In this document: positions 22,095-29,589 of the stretch, piece by piece
How the letters are laid out: each line of letters starts with the position of its first letter
Position numbering within the stretch: the stretch's first letter is position 1
Assembly: GCA_036526195.1 (NCBI GenBank)
Contig: DATCYZ010000134.1
Span: 1 to 31,837, forward strand
DNA: 31,837 nt
Source of the DNA: DATCYZ01 sp036526195
GTDB taxonomy: Bacteria > Pseudomonadota > Gammaproteobacteria > Burkholderiales > SG8-39
Reading direction: 5' to 3'
Notes under the pieces: generated by a model
What the model was told of the DNA's origin: nothing
Database searches by the model: none
What the model saw: the letters and a program-made list of their open reading frames with translations, nothing else
Position numbers and translations under genes: made by a program

Positions 22095-22612
22095 ACGCAC
22101 CCGCGTTTCGCAATCGCGGCGTCGTGCTGCTCGCCGCGCTCGCGCTCGGCGCCTGCACCACGATCCCCACCGGGCCGAGCGTCATGGTGCTGCCGGGCGA
22201 GGGCAAGCACTTCGACCAGTTCCGCTTCGACGATGCCGAGTGCCGCCAGTTCGCGCTGACCCAGTCCGGCGCCACGGCCGAGGACGCCTCGACCGGCAGC
22301 GGCGTGAAGAGCGCGGCGATCGGCGCGGGCGTCGGCGCGGTGGCCGGCGCGGTGATCGGCGGGCGCCACGGCGCCGCCGTCGGCGCGGGCACCGGCGTGG
22401 CCATTGGATCGGTGGCCGGCGCGGGCGCCGCGCAAAGCTCGGGGCGCATCGCCCAGCAGCGCTACGACATCGGCTACCAGCAGTGCATGTACGCCAAGGG
22501 GCACAAGATCCCGAGCACCGCGCGCTTCGAGCGCAATTCCGCCACGCCGCGCTACACCGCGCCCCCGCCGCCCGGGTCTCCGCCGCCCGGGTCTCCGCCG
22601 CCGCCGCGCTGA
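22091..22612 (+). CDS. Glycine-zipper lipoprotein
   Basis: 173 aa. The lipobox LGAC puts the lipidated Cys at residue 22. Residues about 70-118 are a glycine zipper (GAGVGAVAGAVIGG...GTGVAIGSVAGAGAA), a membrane-inserting or oligomerising hairpin typical of small outer-membrane lipoproteins. Two further cysteines (AECRQF and YQQCMY) bracket the zipper. The C-terminus is proline-rich with two PPPGS repeats. The ATG overlaps the previous gene's stop by 3 bases. It is probably an envelope structural protein; no precise role can be assigned. Confidence 0.85.
   Translation: MNAPAFRNRGVVLLAALALGACTTIPTGPSVMVLPGEGKHFDQFRFDDAECRQFALTQSGATAEDASTGSGVKSAAIGAGVGAVAGAVIGGRHGAAVGAGTGVAIGSVAGAGAAQSSGRIAQQRYDIGYQQCMYAKGHKIPSTARFERNSATPRYTAPPPPGSPPPGSPPPPR
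22565..22603 (+). repeat. 15-bp tandem repeat in the lipoprotein C-terminus
   Basis: A 15-bp unit (CCGCCGCCCGGGTCT, encoding PPPGS) occurs twice, plus 9 bases of a third. Being in frame and a multiple of three, it can vary in copy number without breaking the gene. Confidence 0.8.
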
Positions 22613-22625
22613 GCGCGGCGCGCGA

Positions 22626-23492
22626 TCAGAGGATCTCGATCAATACCGGCTGGTGGTCCGAATCGCGGTTCTCGCCATCGATCTCGATGCGCTCGAGGCG
22701 CGGCGCGAGGTCCTCGGTGACGAAGATGAAGTCGCAACTGTACGGCGCGCGACCGTGCGCGCGCTCGTGCACGCAAAAGGTCGGCGGGTACGGCGCCTCC
22801 CCTTTCAGCGCGCGCCAGGCATCGACGTAGCGCGGCACGCTCGGCGCAAGCGGCTCCTGCAGCCGCGCGTAGTGGGCATCGGCGGTACCTTCGGGCAGGT
22901 TGAAGTCCCCGGTGAGGATCGCCGGCTGCGGGCGCGGAAAAGGCTTGAACGGGCCCGCGTCGTAGCGGTCCGAGGGCGCGAGGTGCGCGTGCGAGCAGGC
23001 TTCGGCGTGCAGGCCGCGCAGCCGACCGATCTGCGCATCGCGCTGGCGCTCCGAATAGAAGTCGAGGTGCGTGGTGCAGACCCGGATGCGATCGAAGGGC
23101 GGCTCGAAGCGCGTTTCGATCACCGCCTCGAGCGCGACCCGGGACATGCTCGGCACGCCGGCGTCGCCCGGCCAGGGCAGGCTGTGCCGATACACCTGCC
23201 ATACCGGCAATCGCGACAGGATCAGGTTGCCGAACTGCGCGCGCCCTCCGCTCTCTGCCGGCACGTCCACCGCGGGCGCGAACACCGCGGTGTAGCCCGG
23301 CAGCGCGGCGGAGAGCGCGGCGACCTGGTCCTCGCCCGAAGACCCGGCGAGCGCGGGGTAATTGATCGCCACTTCCTGCAGGCAGATCACTTCGGGCTCG
23401 CCGTAGCCGAGCGCGCGACGTGCAATCCGCGCCGGGTCGACCACGCCATCGAGGCCGCGGCACCACTGGATGTTCCATTGCAGCACTTTCAT
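22626..23492 (-). CDS. Endonuclease/exonuclease/phosphatase family protein
   Basis: 288 aa. The EEP fold residues are in place: Asn7 (LQWNIQW), Glu40 (CLQEV), His142 and Asp144 (THLDFYS), Asp196 and Asn198 (TGDFNLP), and Asp279-His280 (DSDHQP). Members are metal-dependent phosphoesterases acting on DNA, phospholipids or small phosphates. There is no signal peptide with the chosen start at 23492, whose ribosome site is AGGAA; a longer frame reaches 23531 but adds a basic, poorly supported N-terminus. The gene diverges from the Vgb-like gene across 75 bases and converges on the lipoprotein gene. Substrate unknown. Confidence 0.9.
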   Translation of the reverse strand: MKVLQWNIQWCRGLDGVVDPARIARRALGYGEPEVICLQEVAINYPALAGSSGEDQVAALSAALPGYTAVFAPAVDVPAESGGRAQFGNLILSRLPVWQVYRHSLPWPGDAGVPSMSRVALEAVIETRFEPPFDRIRVCTTHLDFYSERQRDAQIGRLRGLHAEACSHAHLAPSDRYDAGPFKPFPRPQPAILTGDFNLPEGTADAHYARLQEPLAPSVPRYVDAWRALKGEAPYPPTFCVHERAHGRAPYSCDFIFVTEDLAPRLERIEIDGENRDSDHQPVLIEIL

Positions 23493-23567
23493 GACACGGG
23501 TTCCTGTCCCACGGTGAATCCGGCGGCGCATAATGACCGTTCACTGACGATCCGACCGACTGCCGCC

Positions 23568-24524
23568 ATGCGCCCCCTTCTCATCACGCTTGTCGCGTTG
23601 TTTGCCGCCCCTGCGTTCGCGCAGGTGACGATACAGGAATATCCCATCCCGTCCGGCCATCGGATCCACGACGTCTGGGCGGACGCCGCGCCGAACGGCC
23701 CGGTCTGGTTCTCCGCGCAAAGGAGCGGCCACCTCGGCATCCTCGACCCGAAGAGCGGCAAGGTGGAATTCGTGCCGCTCGGGCCGGAGTCCTCCCCGCA
23801 CGGCGTGATCGCCGGCGCCGACGGCGCGCCCTGGCTCACCGACGGCGGCCAGAACGCCATCGTGCGGGTCGATGCGAAGACACGCGCGGTGAAGGTCTGG
23901 AAGCTGCCCGAATCGACCGGCTACACCAACCTCAACACCGCGATCTTCGACAAGGCCGGCATCCACTGGTTTACCGGCCAGAGCGGCATCTACGGCAGGC
24001 TCGACCCGAAAACGGGCGACATGAAGGTCTGGGATGCGCCCAAGGGTCGCGGCCCCTACGGCATCCACGCCACGCCCGACGGCGTCGTCTACTACACCTC
24101 GCTCGCGGGCTCGTTCATCGCGCGCATCGACGCGAACACCGGCGCCTCCACGGTGATCGAGCCGCCGACGCCGCGCCAGGGCGCGCGCCGGGTCTGGTCG
24201 GACTCCAAGGGCGACCTCTGGGTGGCGGAATGGAACTCGGGCAACCTGAGCCGCTACCAGCCGAAGACCGGGGCATGGAAGACCTGGAAGGCGCCGGGCG
24301 ATTCGCCGCGCGTCTACGCGGTGTACGTCGACGAGACCGACAAGGTCTGGGCCTCGGAGTGGAGCGAGCAGGCGATGCTGCGCTTCGACCCGGCGACCGA
24401 GAAGTTCGAGTCGTTCAAGTCTTCCAGCCGGAGTCCGAACGTGCGCCAGATCCACGGCCGCAAGGGCGAGGTCTGGACGCCCGAGTCGGGCGCCGACAGG
24501 ATCGTCGTCTATCGCTACAAGTGA
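23568..24524 (+). CDS. Vgb/streptogramin-lyase-like beta-propeller protein
   Basis: 318 aa with a signal peptide (MRPLLITLVALFAAPAFA), so it is exported. The rest is about seven blade-like repeats of the type VWFSAQRSGHLGILDPKSGKVEF and IHWFTGQSGIYGRLDPKTGDMKVW, the pattern of virginiamycin B lyase (Vgb) and related propellers. Vgb linearises streptogramin B antibiotics, but most relatives have no such role and the export signal argues for another function, such as a periplasmic lactonase or binding protein. The catalytic residues could not be matched with confidence. CATAAT at 23529-23534 could be its -10 box. Confidence 0.85.
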   Translation: MRPLLITLVALFAAPAFAQVTIQEYPIPSGHRIHDVWADAAPNGPVWFSAQRSGHLGILDPKSGKVEFVPLGPESSPHGVIAGADGAPWLTDGGQNAIVRVDAKTRAVKVWKLPESTGYTNLNTAIFDKAGIHWFTGQSGIYGRLDPKTGDMKVWDAPKGRGPYGIHATPDGVVYYTSLAGSFIARIDANTGASTVIEPPTPRQGARRVWSDSKGDLWVAEWNSGNLSRYQPKTGAWKTWKAPGDSPRVYAVYVDETDKVWASEWSEQAMLRFDPATEKFESFKSSSRSPNVRQIHGRKGEVWTPESGADRIVVYRYK

Positions 24525-24538
24525 GGGCGCGCGCGCCC
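24525..24538. terminator. Possible bidirectional terminator
   Basis: GGGCGCGCGCGCCC is a perfect 14-bp palindrome starting right after the Vgb-like stop and 8 bases before the convergent DUF1993 stop. It is GC-only with no T-tract, so termination is possible but unproven. Confidence 0.35.
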
Positions 24539-24546
24539 GCCGGACG

Positions 24547-25056
24547 CTAGGGCTTGCCGATGTAGTCCGACTTGCCCACCTCGACCCCGTTGTGGCGCAG
24601 GATGGCGTAGACCGCCATGACGTGGAAGTAGAAGTTGGGCAGCGCGAAGCCGAGCAGGTACTGCATGCCCTTGAACGGCACGTCCTGACCGCGCAGCTTG
24701 AGGACGACGTCGCGGTCCTCGCTGCCGTCGATCTGCGCGGGCTTGACGGTTTCGATGAAGGCGATCGTCTTCGCGATGCGCGCCTTCAGCTCGGCCACGG
24801 TCTGCTCGGTGTCCTCGTGCTTCGGAACCTCGACCCCGGCCAGGCGCGCCACCGCGCCCTTCGCCGTGTCACAGGCGATCTGCACCTGGCGCGACAGCGC
24901 GAACATGTCCGGAAAGAGCCGCGCCGAGGTCAGCACCAGCGGATCGATCTTCTTCAGGTCGCAATGCACCTGCGCCTTGTCGAGGATCGCGGCGAGGTTG
25001 TTGAGGATGTTGACGAAGCGCGGGGCGCTCGCCTGGTACATCGTGATGCCGGCCAT
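24547..25056 (-). CDS. DUF1993 family protein
   Basis: 169 aa. It matches DUF1993, a helical-bundle family related to the DinB-like fold, starting MAGITMYQASAPRFVNILNNLAAIL and ending with FALPNFYFHVMAVYAILRHNGVEVGKSDY. His148 in the last helix could be a metal ligand as in DinB proteins, but the usual three-His set is not obvious. Cytoplasmic. GGAG lies a few bases upstream of the start. It follows the M81 peptidase gene by 34 bases on the same strand, so they may share a transcript. Function unknown. Confidence 0.88.
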   Translation of the reverse strand: MAGITMYQASAPRFVNILNNLAAILDKAQVHCDLKKIDPLVLTSARLFPDMFALSRQVQIACDTAKGAVARLAGVEVPKHEDTEQTVAELKARIAKTIAFIETVKPAQIDGSEDRDVVLKLRGQDVPFKGMQYLLGFALPNFYFHVMAVYAILRHNGVEVGKSDYIGKP

Positions 25057-25090
25057 GGGCGGACTCCGGGAGTCGGTGGGAGGCCGGATT

Positions 25091-26575
25091 CTACGGCTTC
25101 GCGTCCAGGTCGAGCGGATAGATCGGCCGGCGCACCCGCGAAAACTTGAGTTGCGAGTAGTCGGACGTGCACACCCCGGTGCCGGCGCATTCCACCCAGG
25201 CCTTGGCGATCGGCCCGAGGCCGGCGCGCCAGTGCACCCGGCTTTTCAGCATCAGGTAGCGCTTCTTCGTCGCGTCGATGCCGAGCGCCTTGAATGACGC
25301 GATGTCGTAGGGTTCGACATGTCGGCTGAGGATGCAGATCTCCACCTTGCCGGTGTCGAGCACCGCCGAGGGGCCCATGTCGGCGAGCTCGCCGCGGCCC
25401 ATCGGGCCCTCGTTGATGTAGGTGCCGTCGATGATCTTCTTCACCTTGCCGCTCACCTCCAGCGGTTTGCCCTCCAGCCCGAGGCTGGGCATCGCGGTCT
25501 TGCCGCCGAGGGACAGCGTGACGTTCGCGCCCACGCCCGCCTGCGTCATCTGCTCGACGGCGCGCGGATCCCAGATCGCGAAGGCGCAGACATCCGACAG
25601 CCCCGCCTTGAGGATGCCCTCGAGCACCGTGGTGGTGTCCATGGTGCCGCCGGAGGCGCAGTTGTCGTAATGGTCGAGCAGCACGATCGGTCCACCCTTC
25701 ATCGCCTGCGCGCGCGCAAGCGATGCCTCCAGCGGCTCGATCTCGTAGATGAATTTCGCGCGGTCCTTCCACGCCATGTCGAGCAATTCGTCGGCGAGGC
25801 GCCTCGCCTTCGCCGGGTCGTTGTCGGTGACCACCACCGCCGAGGACCCCGCCCAGGGGATGTCGGCATGCGGGAAACCGACGAAGAAGGTCGCGGCAAG
25901 CGCCTCGCCGCGCTTTTCCATGTCCTGCGCGCGCCGCTGGATCGAAAGGTTCGGCTCGTCCAGGCTCGACTGGCGCATCACGTGCGGCAGCATCGGCCGC
26001 ATGCCGAAGGCCTGGGTGGGCTTCACCTTGCCGGCGAGCAGGTCGAGGATCGGCTGTGCGGCACGCCGGCCGGTGTCGTACATGTCGACGTGCGGATAGG
26101 TCTGGTAGCCGGCCACCGCGGTGGACAGCTCGCCGATGGCGGGAAAGAAGTTGGTGTGCATGTCCAGCGCCACGCCGATCGGCACCTTCGGCGCGATCTT
26201 GCGGATGCGGCGCAGCAGCTCGCCCTCGCCGTCGTCGTGTTGCTCGGTGACCATGGCGCCGTGCAAGTCGAGCAGCACGCCGTCGCAGCCATCGGCCACC
26301 GCCGCGAGGATGCGCGAAGTCATCCATTCGTAGGCCTCGGTCTGCACCGGGCCGCTCGGCGCGGCGTTGCCCGCCACCGGCAGCACCATGTCGGCGCCCG
26401 CCTTCGTCGCCAGGTCGATGAAGGCGCCGATCGCCGAGCCGGTATTGCGGAAGGCGTCGCGGATCGCCTCGCCCTCCCAGGGCGTGGCGCGCGCGCGGGC
26501 AAAGCGCGCGAGCGTCGTCGGCACCGGCGAGAAGGTGTTGGTTTCGTGCTTCATCTGGGCAATGACGAGGCGCAT
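25091..26575 (-). CDS. M81 family metallopeptidase (MlrC-like)
   Basis: 494 aa, typical length. Family motifs are MKHETNTFSP (8-17), LLDLHGAMV (101-109), LDMHTNF (137-143) and GYQTYPHVDMYDTG (156-169); the Asp/His residues at 103, 138, 140 and 162 are the likely zinc ligands. A second conserved region is DHYDNCASGGTMDTT. The prototype, MlrC, cleaves linearised microcystin, but most members occur in bacteria with no toxin link and probably act on other small peptides or amides. The start is supported by GGAGA. A copy of the GGTAAC element lies 116 bases upstream of the start. Confidence 0.92.
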   Translation of the reverse strand: MRLVIAQMKHETNTFSPVPTTLARFARARATPWEGEAIRDAFRNTGSAIGAFIDLATKAGADMVLPVAGNAAPSGPVQTEAYEWMTSRILAAVADGCDGVLLDLHGAMVTEQHDDGEGELLRRIRKIAPKVPIGVALDMHTNFFPAIGELSTAVAGYQTYPHVDMYDTGRRAAQPILDLLAGKVKPTQAFGMRPMLPHVMRQSSLDEPNLSIQRRAQDMEKRGEALAATFFVGFPHADIPWAGSSAVVVTDNDPAKARRLADELLDMAWKDRAKFIYEIEPLEASLARAQAMKGGPIVLLDHYDNCASGGTMDTTTVLEGILKAGLSDVCAFAIWDPRAVEQMTQAGVGANVTLSLGGKTAMPSLGLEGKPLEVSGKVKKIIDGTYINEGPMGRGELADMGPSAVLDTGKVEICILSRHVEPYDIASFKALGIDATKKRYLMLKSRVHWRAGLGPIAKAWVECAGTGVCTSDYSQLKFSRVRRPIYPLDLDAKP

Positions 26576-26690
26576 GGTGCGGTCTCCGATCAGGTACGCG
26601 GCCCCGCTGTGCCGCAGAGGCCCATCCTAGCAGCGACACCGCGCAAGAGGCGGCGCAGTTTCGCGCTGCGGTCTGGCGCCGCCCGGGGCC

Positions 26691-26730
26691 TCATGGTAAC
26701 CAATACGTTACTATATGGCCGATTCCGGCG
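26691..26730. repeat. Dispersed GGTAAC-N6-GTTACTA element, copy 2
   Basis: The element is TCATGGTAAC-CAATAC-GTTACTAT, then GGCC, then TTCCGGCG. It lies in the gap between the SDR stop (1 base away) and the M81 peptidase start, in the same orientation as copies 1 and 3. Here it could influence the peptidase promoter. Confidence 0.7.
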
Positions 26731-26731
26731 T

Positions 26732-27574
26732 TCAGTTCTCCACCCCGAACGCCGCGCGCATGCCGGCGAGCCCCTGCTGCTGCACCGTCCAGTTGCGCCC
26801 ACCCACCAGCCCGCCGTCGACCACCAGGTTGTGGCCGTTGACGAAGCTCGCCAGGTCGGAGGCGAGGTAGACCGCGGCGTTGGCGATGTCGTCGGTCAAT
26901 CCGGCGCGCGGAATCGGCTGCAGCTTCGCAAGCGCCCCCTTCACCGCCTCGGCCGATTTCTCCGCCGCCTCGGTCGACAGCCCGAGGGCCTTGCCGAAGA
27001 TGCCGGTGGCGATCCCGCCGGGCGAGATGCAGTTCACGCGCACGTTCCTCTCGCCCAGTTGCATGGCCACGCAGGTCGACAGGTGCACCACCGCCGCCTT
27101 GGCCGCGCCGTAGACCATCGAGCTCGACAGCCCCGCGCGCACCGCCGCCACGCTGCCGTTGTTGATGATGCTCCCTGCGCCCTGCTTCAGCATCACCGGC
27201 GCGACGTGCTTCATGCCGAGCATCACGCTTCGCACCAGCGTGGCCATTGCGGCATCGAAGCCCTCGACCGGCACGGTCTCGATGCCGCCGCCGGGCGAGG
27301 GGCCGCCGGCGTTGTTGAACAACACGTCGATGCGGCCCCAGGCCTTCATGCACTCGGCGATCAGCCGCGCCATGTCGGCCTCCCGGGTGACGTCGGCTTC
27401 GACGAAGCGGGCGTGCTCGCGCCCGAGCGCCTTCTCGAGCGACGCGCCAAGCGGCGCGCGCCGGCCGCAGAACAGGACCTTCGCGCCTTCCTCGACGAAG
27501 CGCTCCACGGTGCGACGGCCAATGCCGCTGGTGGCGCCGGTGACGATTGCGATCTTGCCTGCGAGCAGTGCCAT
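26732..27574 (-). CDS. SDR family oxidoreductase
   Basis: 280 aa classical SDR. TGATSGIG (12-19), NNAG (87-90), Ser141, Tyr155 and Lys159 are all present. Arg38-Arg39 after the second strand (CGRR) suggests NADP preference, unlike the SDR at 5203-5979. The C-terminus carries VDGGLVGGRNWTVQQQ, so the fold is complete. An AGGAG site sets the start at 27574. It precedes the M81 gene on the same strand, but 156 bases with a repeat lie between, so independent transcription is likely. Substrate unknown. Confidence 0.92.
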   Translation of the reverse strand: MALLAGKIAIVTGATSGIGRRTVERFVEEGAKVLFCGRRAPLGASLEKALGREHARFVEADVTREADMARLIAECMKAWGRIDVLFNNAGGPSPGGGIETVPVEGFDAAMATLVRSVMLGMKHVAPVMLKQGAGSIINNGSVAAVRAGLSSSMVYGAAKAAVVHLSTCVAMQLGERNVRVNCISPGGIATGIFGKALGLSTEAAEKSAEAVKGALAKLQPIPRAGLTDDIANAAVYLASDLASFVNGHNLVVDGGLVGGRNWTVQQQGLAGMRAAFGVEN

Positions 27575-27695
27575 GGGGGTCTCCTGGGGGCGGTGCGGGA
27601 CGCCCATGGTGGCAGGAACCGCGCGACCGGCCAATGCCGGATTCGCCAATGTCTGGTTCAATGGCGCCCTCGAATCCAGCACCCACCCACAGGCC

Positions 27696-27971
27696 ATGAA
27701 GAAAACCGACCTCGAACGCCTAAAGGGCGACCGCCTCGTTTCACAGATGCGTGGCGCCGGCACCCCGGCGCGCTTCGGCAGCGCAAGCGCCGCCCCCGTC
27801 GACCGTCGCGAGCAGCGGCGGCTGGAGCGCGAGCAGGGCCTCGTTCCCTTCGCCGTGAAGCTCGAAAGCACGCTGGTCGCCGAGGTGCGCGCGATTGCCG
27901 CGCAGCAGGGCACCGGCCTGAACGAGACTGTGGCCGAACTGCTGAAGAAGGGCCTCGCCGCCAGGGGCTGA
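27696..27971 (+). CDS. Small basic helical protein, possibly RHH-like
   Basis: 91 aa. The N-terminus is basic (MKKTDLERLKGDRLVSQMR), with a central RREQRRLEREQG stretch. The C-terminal part (VPFAVKLESTLVAEVRAIAAQQGTGLNETVAELLKKGL) looks like a strand plus two helices, as in ribbon-helix-helix DNA-binding proteins. I recall similar unnamed proteins in betaproteobacteria. The gene diverges from the SDR gene across 121 bases. A weak GC hairpin follows the stop (27976-27990). If it is a regulator its target is unknown; the RHH reading is inference from short motifs. Confidence 0.7.
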   Translation: MKKTDLERLKGDRLVSQMRGAGTPARFGSASAAPVDRREQRRLEREQGLVPFAVKLESTLVAEVRAIAAQQGTGLNETVAELLKKGLAARG

Positions 27972-27998
27972 GCGCGGCGGGGCACCCGCCCCGGCCTT

Positions 27999-28040
27999 GC
28001 CATGATTCAGTCCGCGCGGCGCCATGATTCCGGCCGCGCG
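27999..28040 (+). repeat. 22-bp-period direct repeat upstream of creD
   Basis: GCCATGATTC-N3-CCGCGCG occurs twice (27999-28018 and 28021-28040), with 17 of 20 bases identical. A 22-base period puts both copies on the same face of the helix, as for paired regulator sites. It ends 52 bases before the creD ATG. Confidence 0.55.
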
Positions 28041-28092
28041 ATGCCACCGCCCGCGCGCAGGCTCCCCGGATCGACCGCCGGAGGGCCGCATC

Positions 28093-29442
28093 ATGAACAC
28101 CAGCCTGCTCACCCGAACGCTGACCGTGGGCGGGCTTGCGCTCGTGCTGCTGGTGCCCGTATCCATGATCCGCGACCTGATCGCCGAGCGGCAGGCGCGC
28201 CGCGATGCCGCAGTGGCGGGCATCGCGCTCGGCTGGGGCGCGCGGCAGACGCTGGCCGGGCCCTGGCTCGCGGTGCCGGCCGAGCGGCGCTGGACCGAGG
28301 TGATTCGAGAGACCGTGGACGGCGTGGCGCGCGAACGCCGCATCGAGCGCCGCGAGGCGCGCGTGCTGCGCCTGCCCGCGGACGGCATCGACTGGTCGAT
28401 CCGCGCCGCGACGCTGGAGAGATCGCGCGGCATCCACCGCGCGCGGCTGTACAACGCCACGGTCTCGGCCCGCGGCAGCTTCACCTTGCCCGCGAACTTC
28501 GGCGTCGCCTCCGGCACAGAGCACTGGCAGTTCGGCCTGCCGCGACTGGTGCTCGGCGTCTCCGACCCGCGCGGCATCCGCGTCGCCGGGCCACTCGAGA
28601 TCGACGGCGGGAAGGTCGAGTTCGCGCCCGGCGCCGGCGATCCGGCGCTCGCCGCAGGCATGCACGCGCCGCTCGCCGGGCTCGCCGGCGGCGCGCCGCG
28701 CGCGTTCGCCTTCGGCTTCACACTCGAGCTTGCGGGCTCGGAGATGCTGGCGCTCGCGCCGCTGGCGCGCGACACCACGGTGGCGCTGGGCGCCGACTGG
28801 CCGCACCCGTCCTTCCAGGGCGTGTTCCTGCCCGAGCGCCACGCGCTGCGCGACGACGGCTTCGACGCGACCTGGCGCATCTCGCGGCACGCGGCGCAGG
28901 GCGCGGAGCGCCTCGCCGCCTGCGGCGCGGCCGGCGCCTGCCCCGCGCTGCAGGCCCAGGTCCTGCAGGTCTCGTTCATCGAGCCGGTGGGCGTGTACCA
29001 GCAGCTGGAACGCGCCTCGAAGTACGGCTTCCTCTTCGTCGGCCTGTCCTTTGCCGCGGTGTTCCTGCACGAACTGGCGCGACGGCTGGCGATCCACCCG
29101 GTGCAGTACGGCCTCGTCGGCCTCGCGTTGGCCGTCTTTTTCCTGCTGCTCACCGCGCTGTCGGAACACCTCGCCTTCGGTCTTGCCTACGCCATCGCCG
29201 CGAGCGCCTGCGCCGGGCTGGTCGCGGCGTACCTCGTTCGGGTGCTGGCCAGCCGCGCGGCCGGCCTCGGCTTCGGTGCCGGCCTGGGCCTGCTCTACGG
29301 CGCGCTGTACCTGTTGCTGCGGGCGGAGGACTACGCGCTGCTCGGCGGCGCGGTGCTGGTGTTCGGGCTGCTGGCCGCGGCGATGGTGGCGACACGCAAA
29401 CTGAACCGGGAGCCGGAGCAGGCGCCTGCGACAGGCACCTGA
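28093..29442 (+). CDS. creD: CreD family inner-membrane protein
   Basis: 449 aa, matching the E. coli CreD length of about 450. One N-terminal transmembrane segment (about 10-27) is followed by a large periplasmic domain and then about five C-terminal segments (YGFLFVGLSFAAVFLH, YGLVGLALAVFFLLLTAL and others). Recognisable family stretches are RLYNATVSARGSFTLPANFGV and SFIEPVGVYQQLERASKYGFLF. CreD is linked to envelope and beta-lactam/colicin stress in bacteria with the CreBC two-component system, but creA, creB and creC are not present here. The E. coli CreB tag (TTCAC-N6-TTCAC) is absent upstream. The GGAGGG site supports the start. Confidence 0.9.
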   Translation: MNTSLLTRTLTVGGLALVLLVPVSMIRDLIAERQARRDAAVAGIALGWGARQTLAGPWLAVPAERRWTEVIRETVDGVARERRIERREARVLRLPADGIDWSIRAATLERSRGIHRARLYNATVSARGSFTLPANFGVASGTEHWQFGLPRLVLGVSDPRGIRVAGPLEIDGGKVEFAPGAGDPALAAGMHAPLAGLAGGAPRAFAFGFTLELAGSEMLALAPLARDTTVALGADWPHPSFQGVFLPERHALRDDGFDATWRISRHAAQGAERLAACGAAGACPALQAQVLQVSFIEPVGVYQQLERASKYGFLFVGLSFAAVFLHELARRLAIHPVQYGLVGLALAVFFLLLTALSEHLAFGLAYAIAASACAGLVAAYLVRVLASRAAGLGFGAGLGLLYGALYLLLRAEDYALLGGAVLVFGLLAAAMVATRKLNREPEQAPATGT

Positions 29443-29536
29443 GCCATTCAGGCCATCACCGTCCACGCCAACGCCAATACGAACGATCACAAGCCACCAT
29501 CCGGTTCGATCAAGTCGCCCGGTGCCTGCGCGGCTT

Positions 29537-29576
29537 TCATGGTAACGTATATGTTACTATCAGGCCTGTTTCGGCG
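29537..29576. repeat. Dispersed GGTAAC-N6-GTTACTA element, copy 3
   Basis: The element is TCATGGTAAC-GTATAT-GTTACTAT, then GGCC, then TTTCGGCG. It lies between the convergent creD and AEC transporter genes, ending 13 bases from the AEC stop. It is very close to copy 2 across the whole length and in the same orientation as the other copies. Confidence 0.7.
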
Positions 29577-29589
29577 CTCCGTCTTCCGT

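Noticed and set aside
22565..22603. CRISPR-like array
   Set aside because: It is a short in-frame 15-bp coding repeat with no spacers.
23568..24524. A streptogramin-resistance gene (vgb)
   Set aside because: Only the propeller pattern matches; the protein is exported and the lyase residues could not be confirmed.
26692..26760. Small plus-strand peptide starting MVTNTLLYGRFRRS, similar to one at 29539 (MVTYMLLSGLFRRS)
   Set aside because: The likeness follows from the DNA element itself, the first copy at 11583 has no ATG, and there is no ribosome site.
25319..28027. A plus-strand open frame of 902 codons
   Set aside because: It runs antisense to the M81 peptidase and SDR genes, which have full catalytic motifs and ribosome sites.
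27972..28092. CreB binding tag (TTCAC-N6-TTCAC) before creD
   Set aside because: No TTCAC pair is present in the leader.
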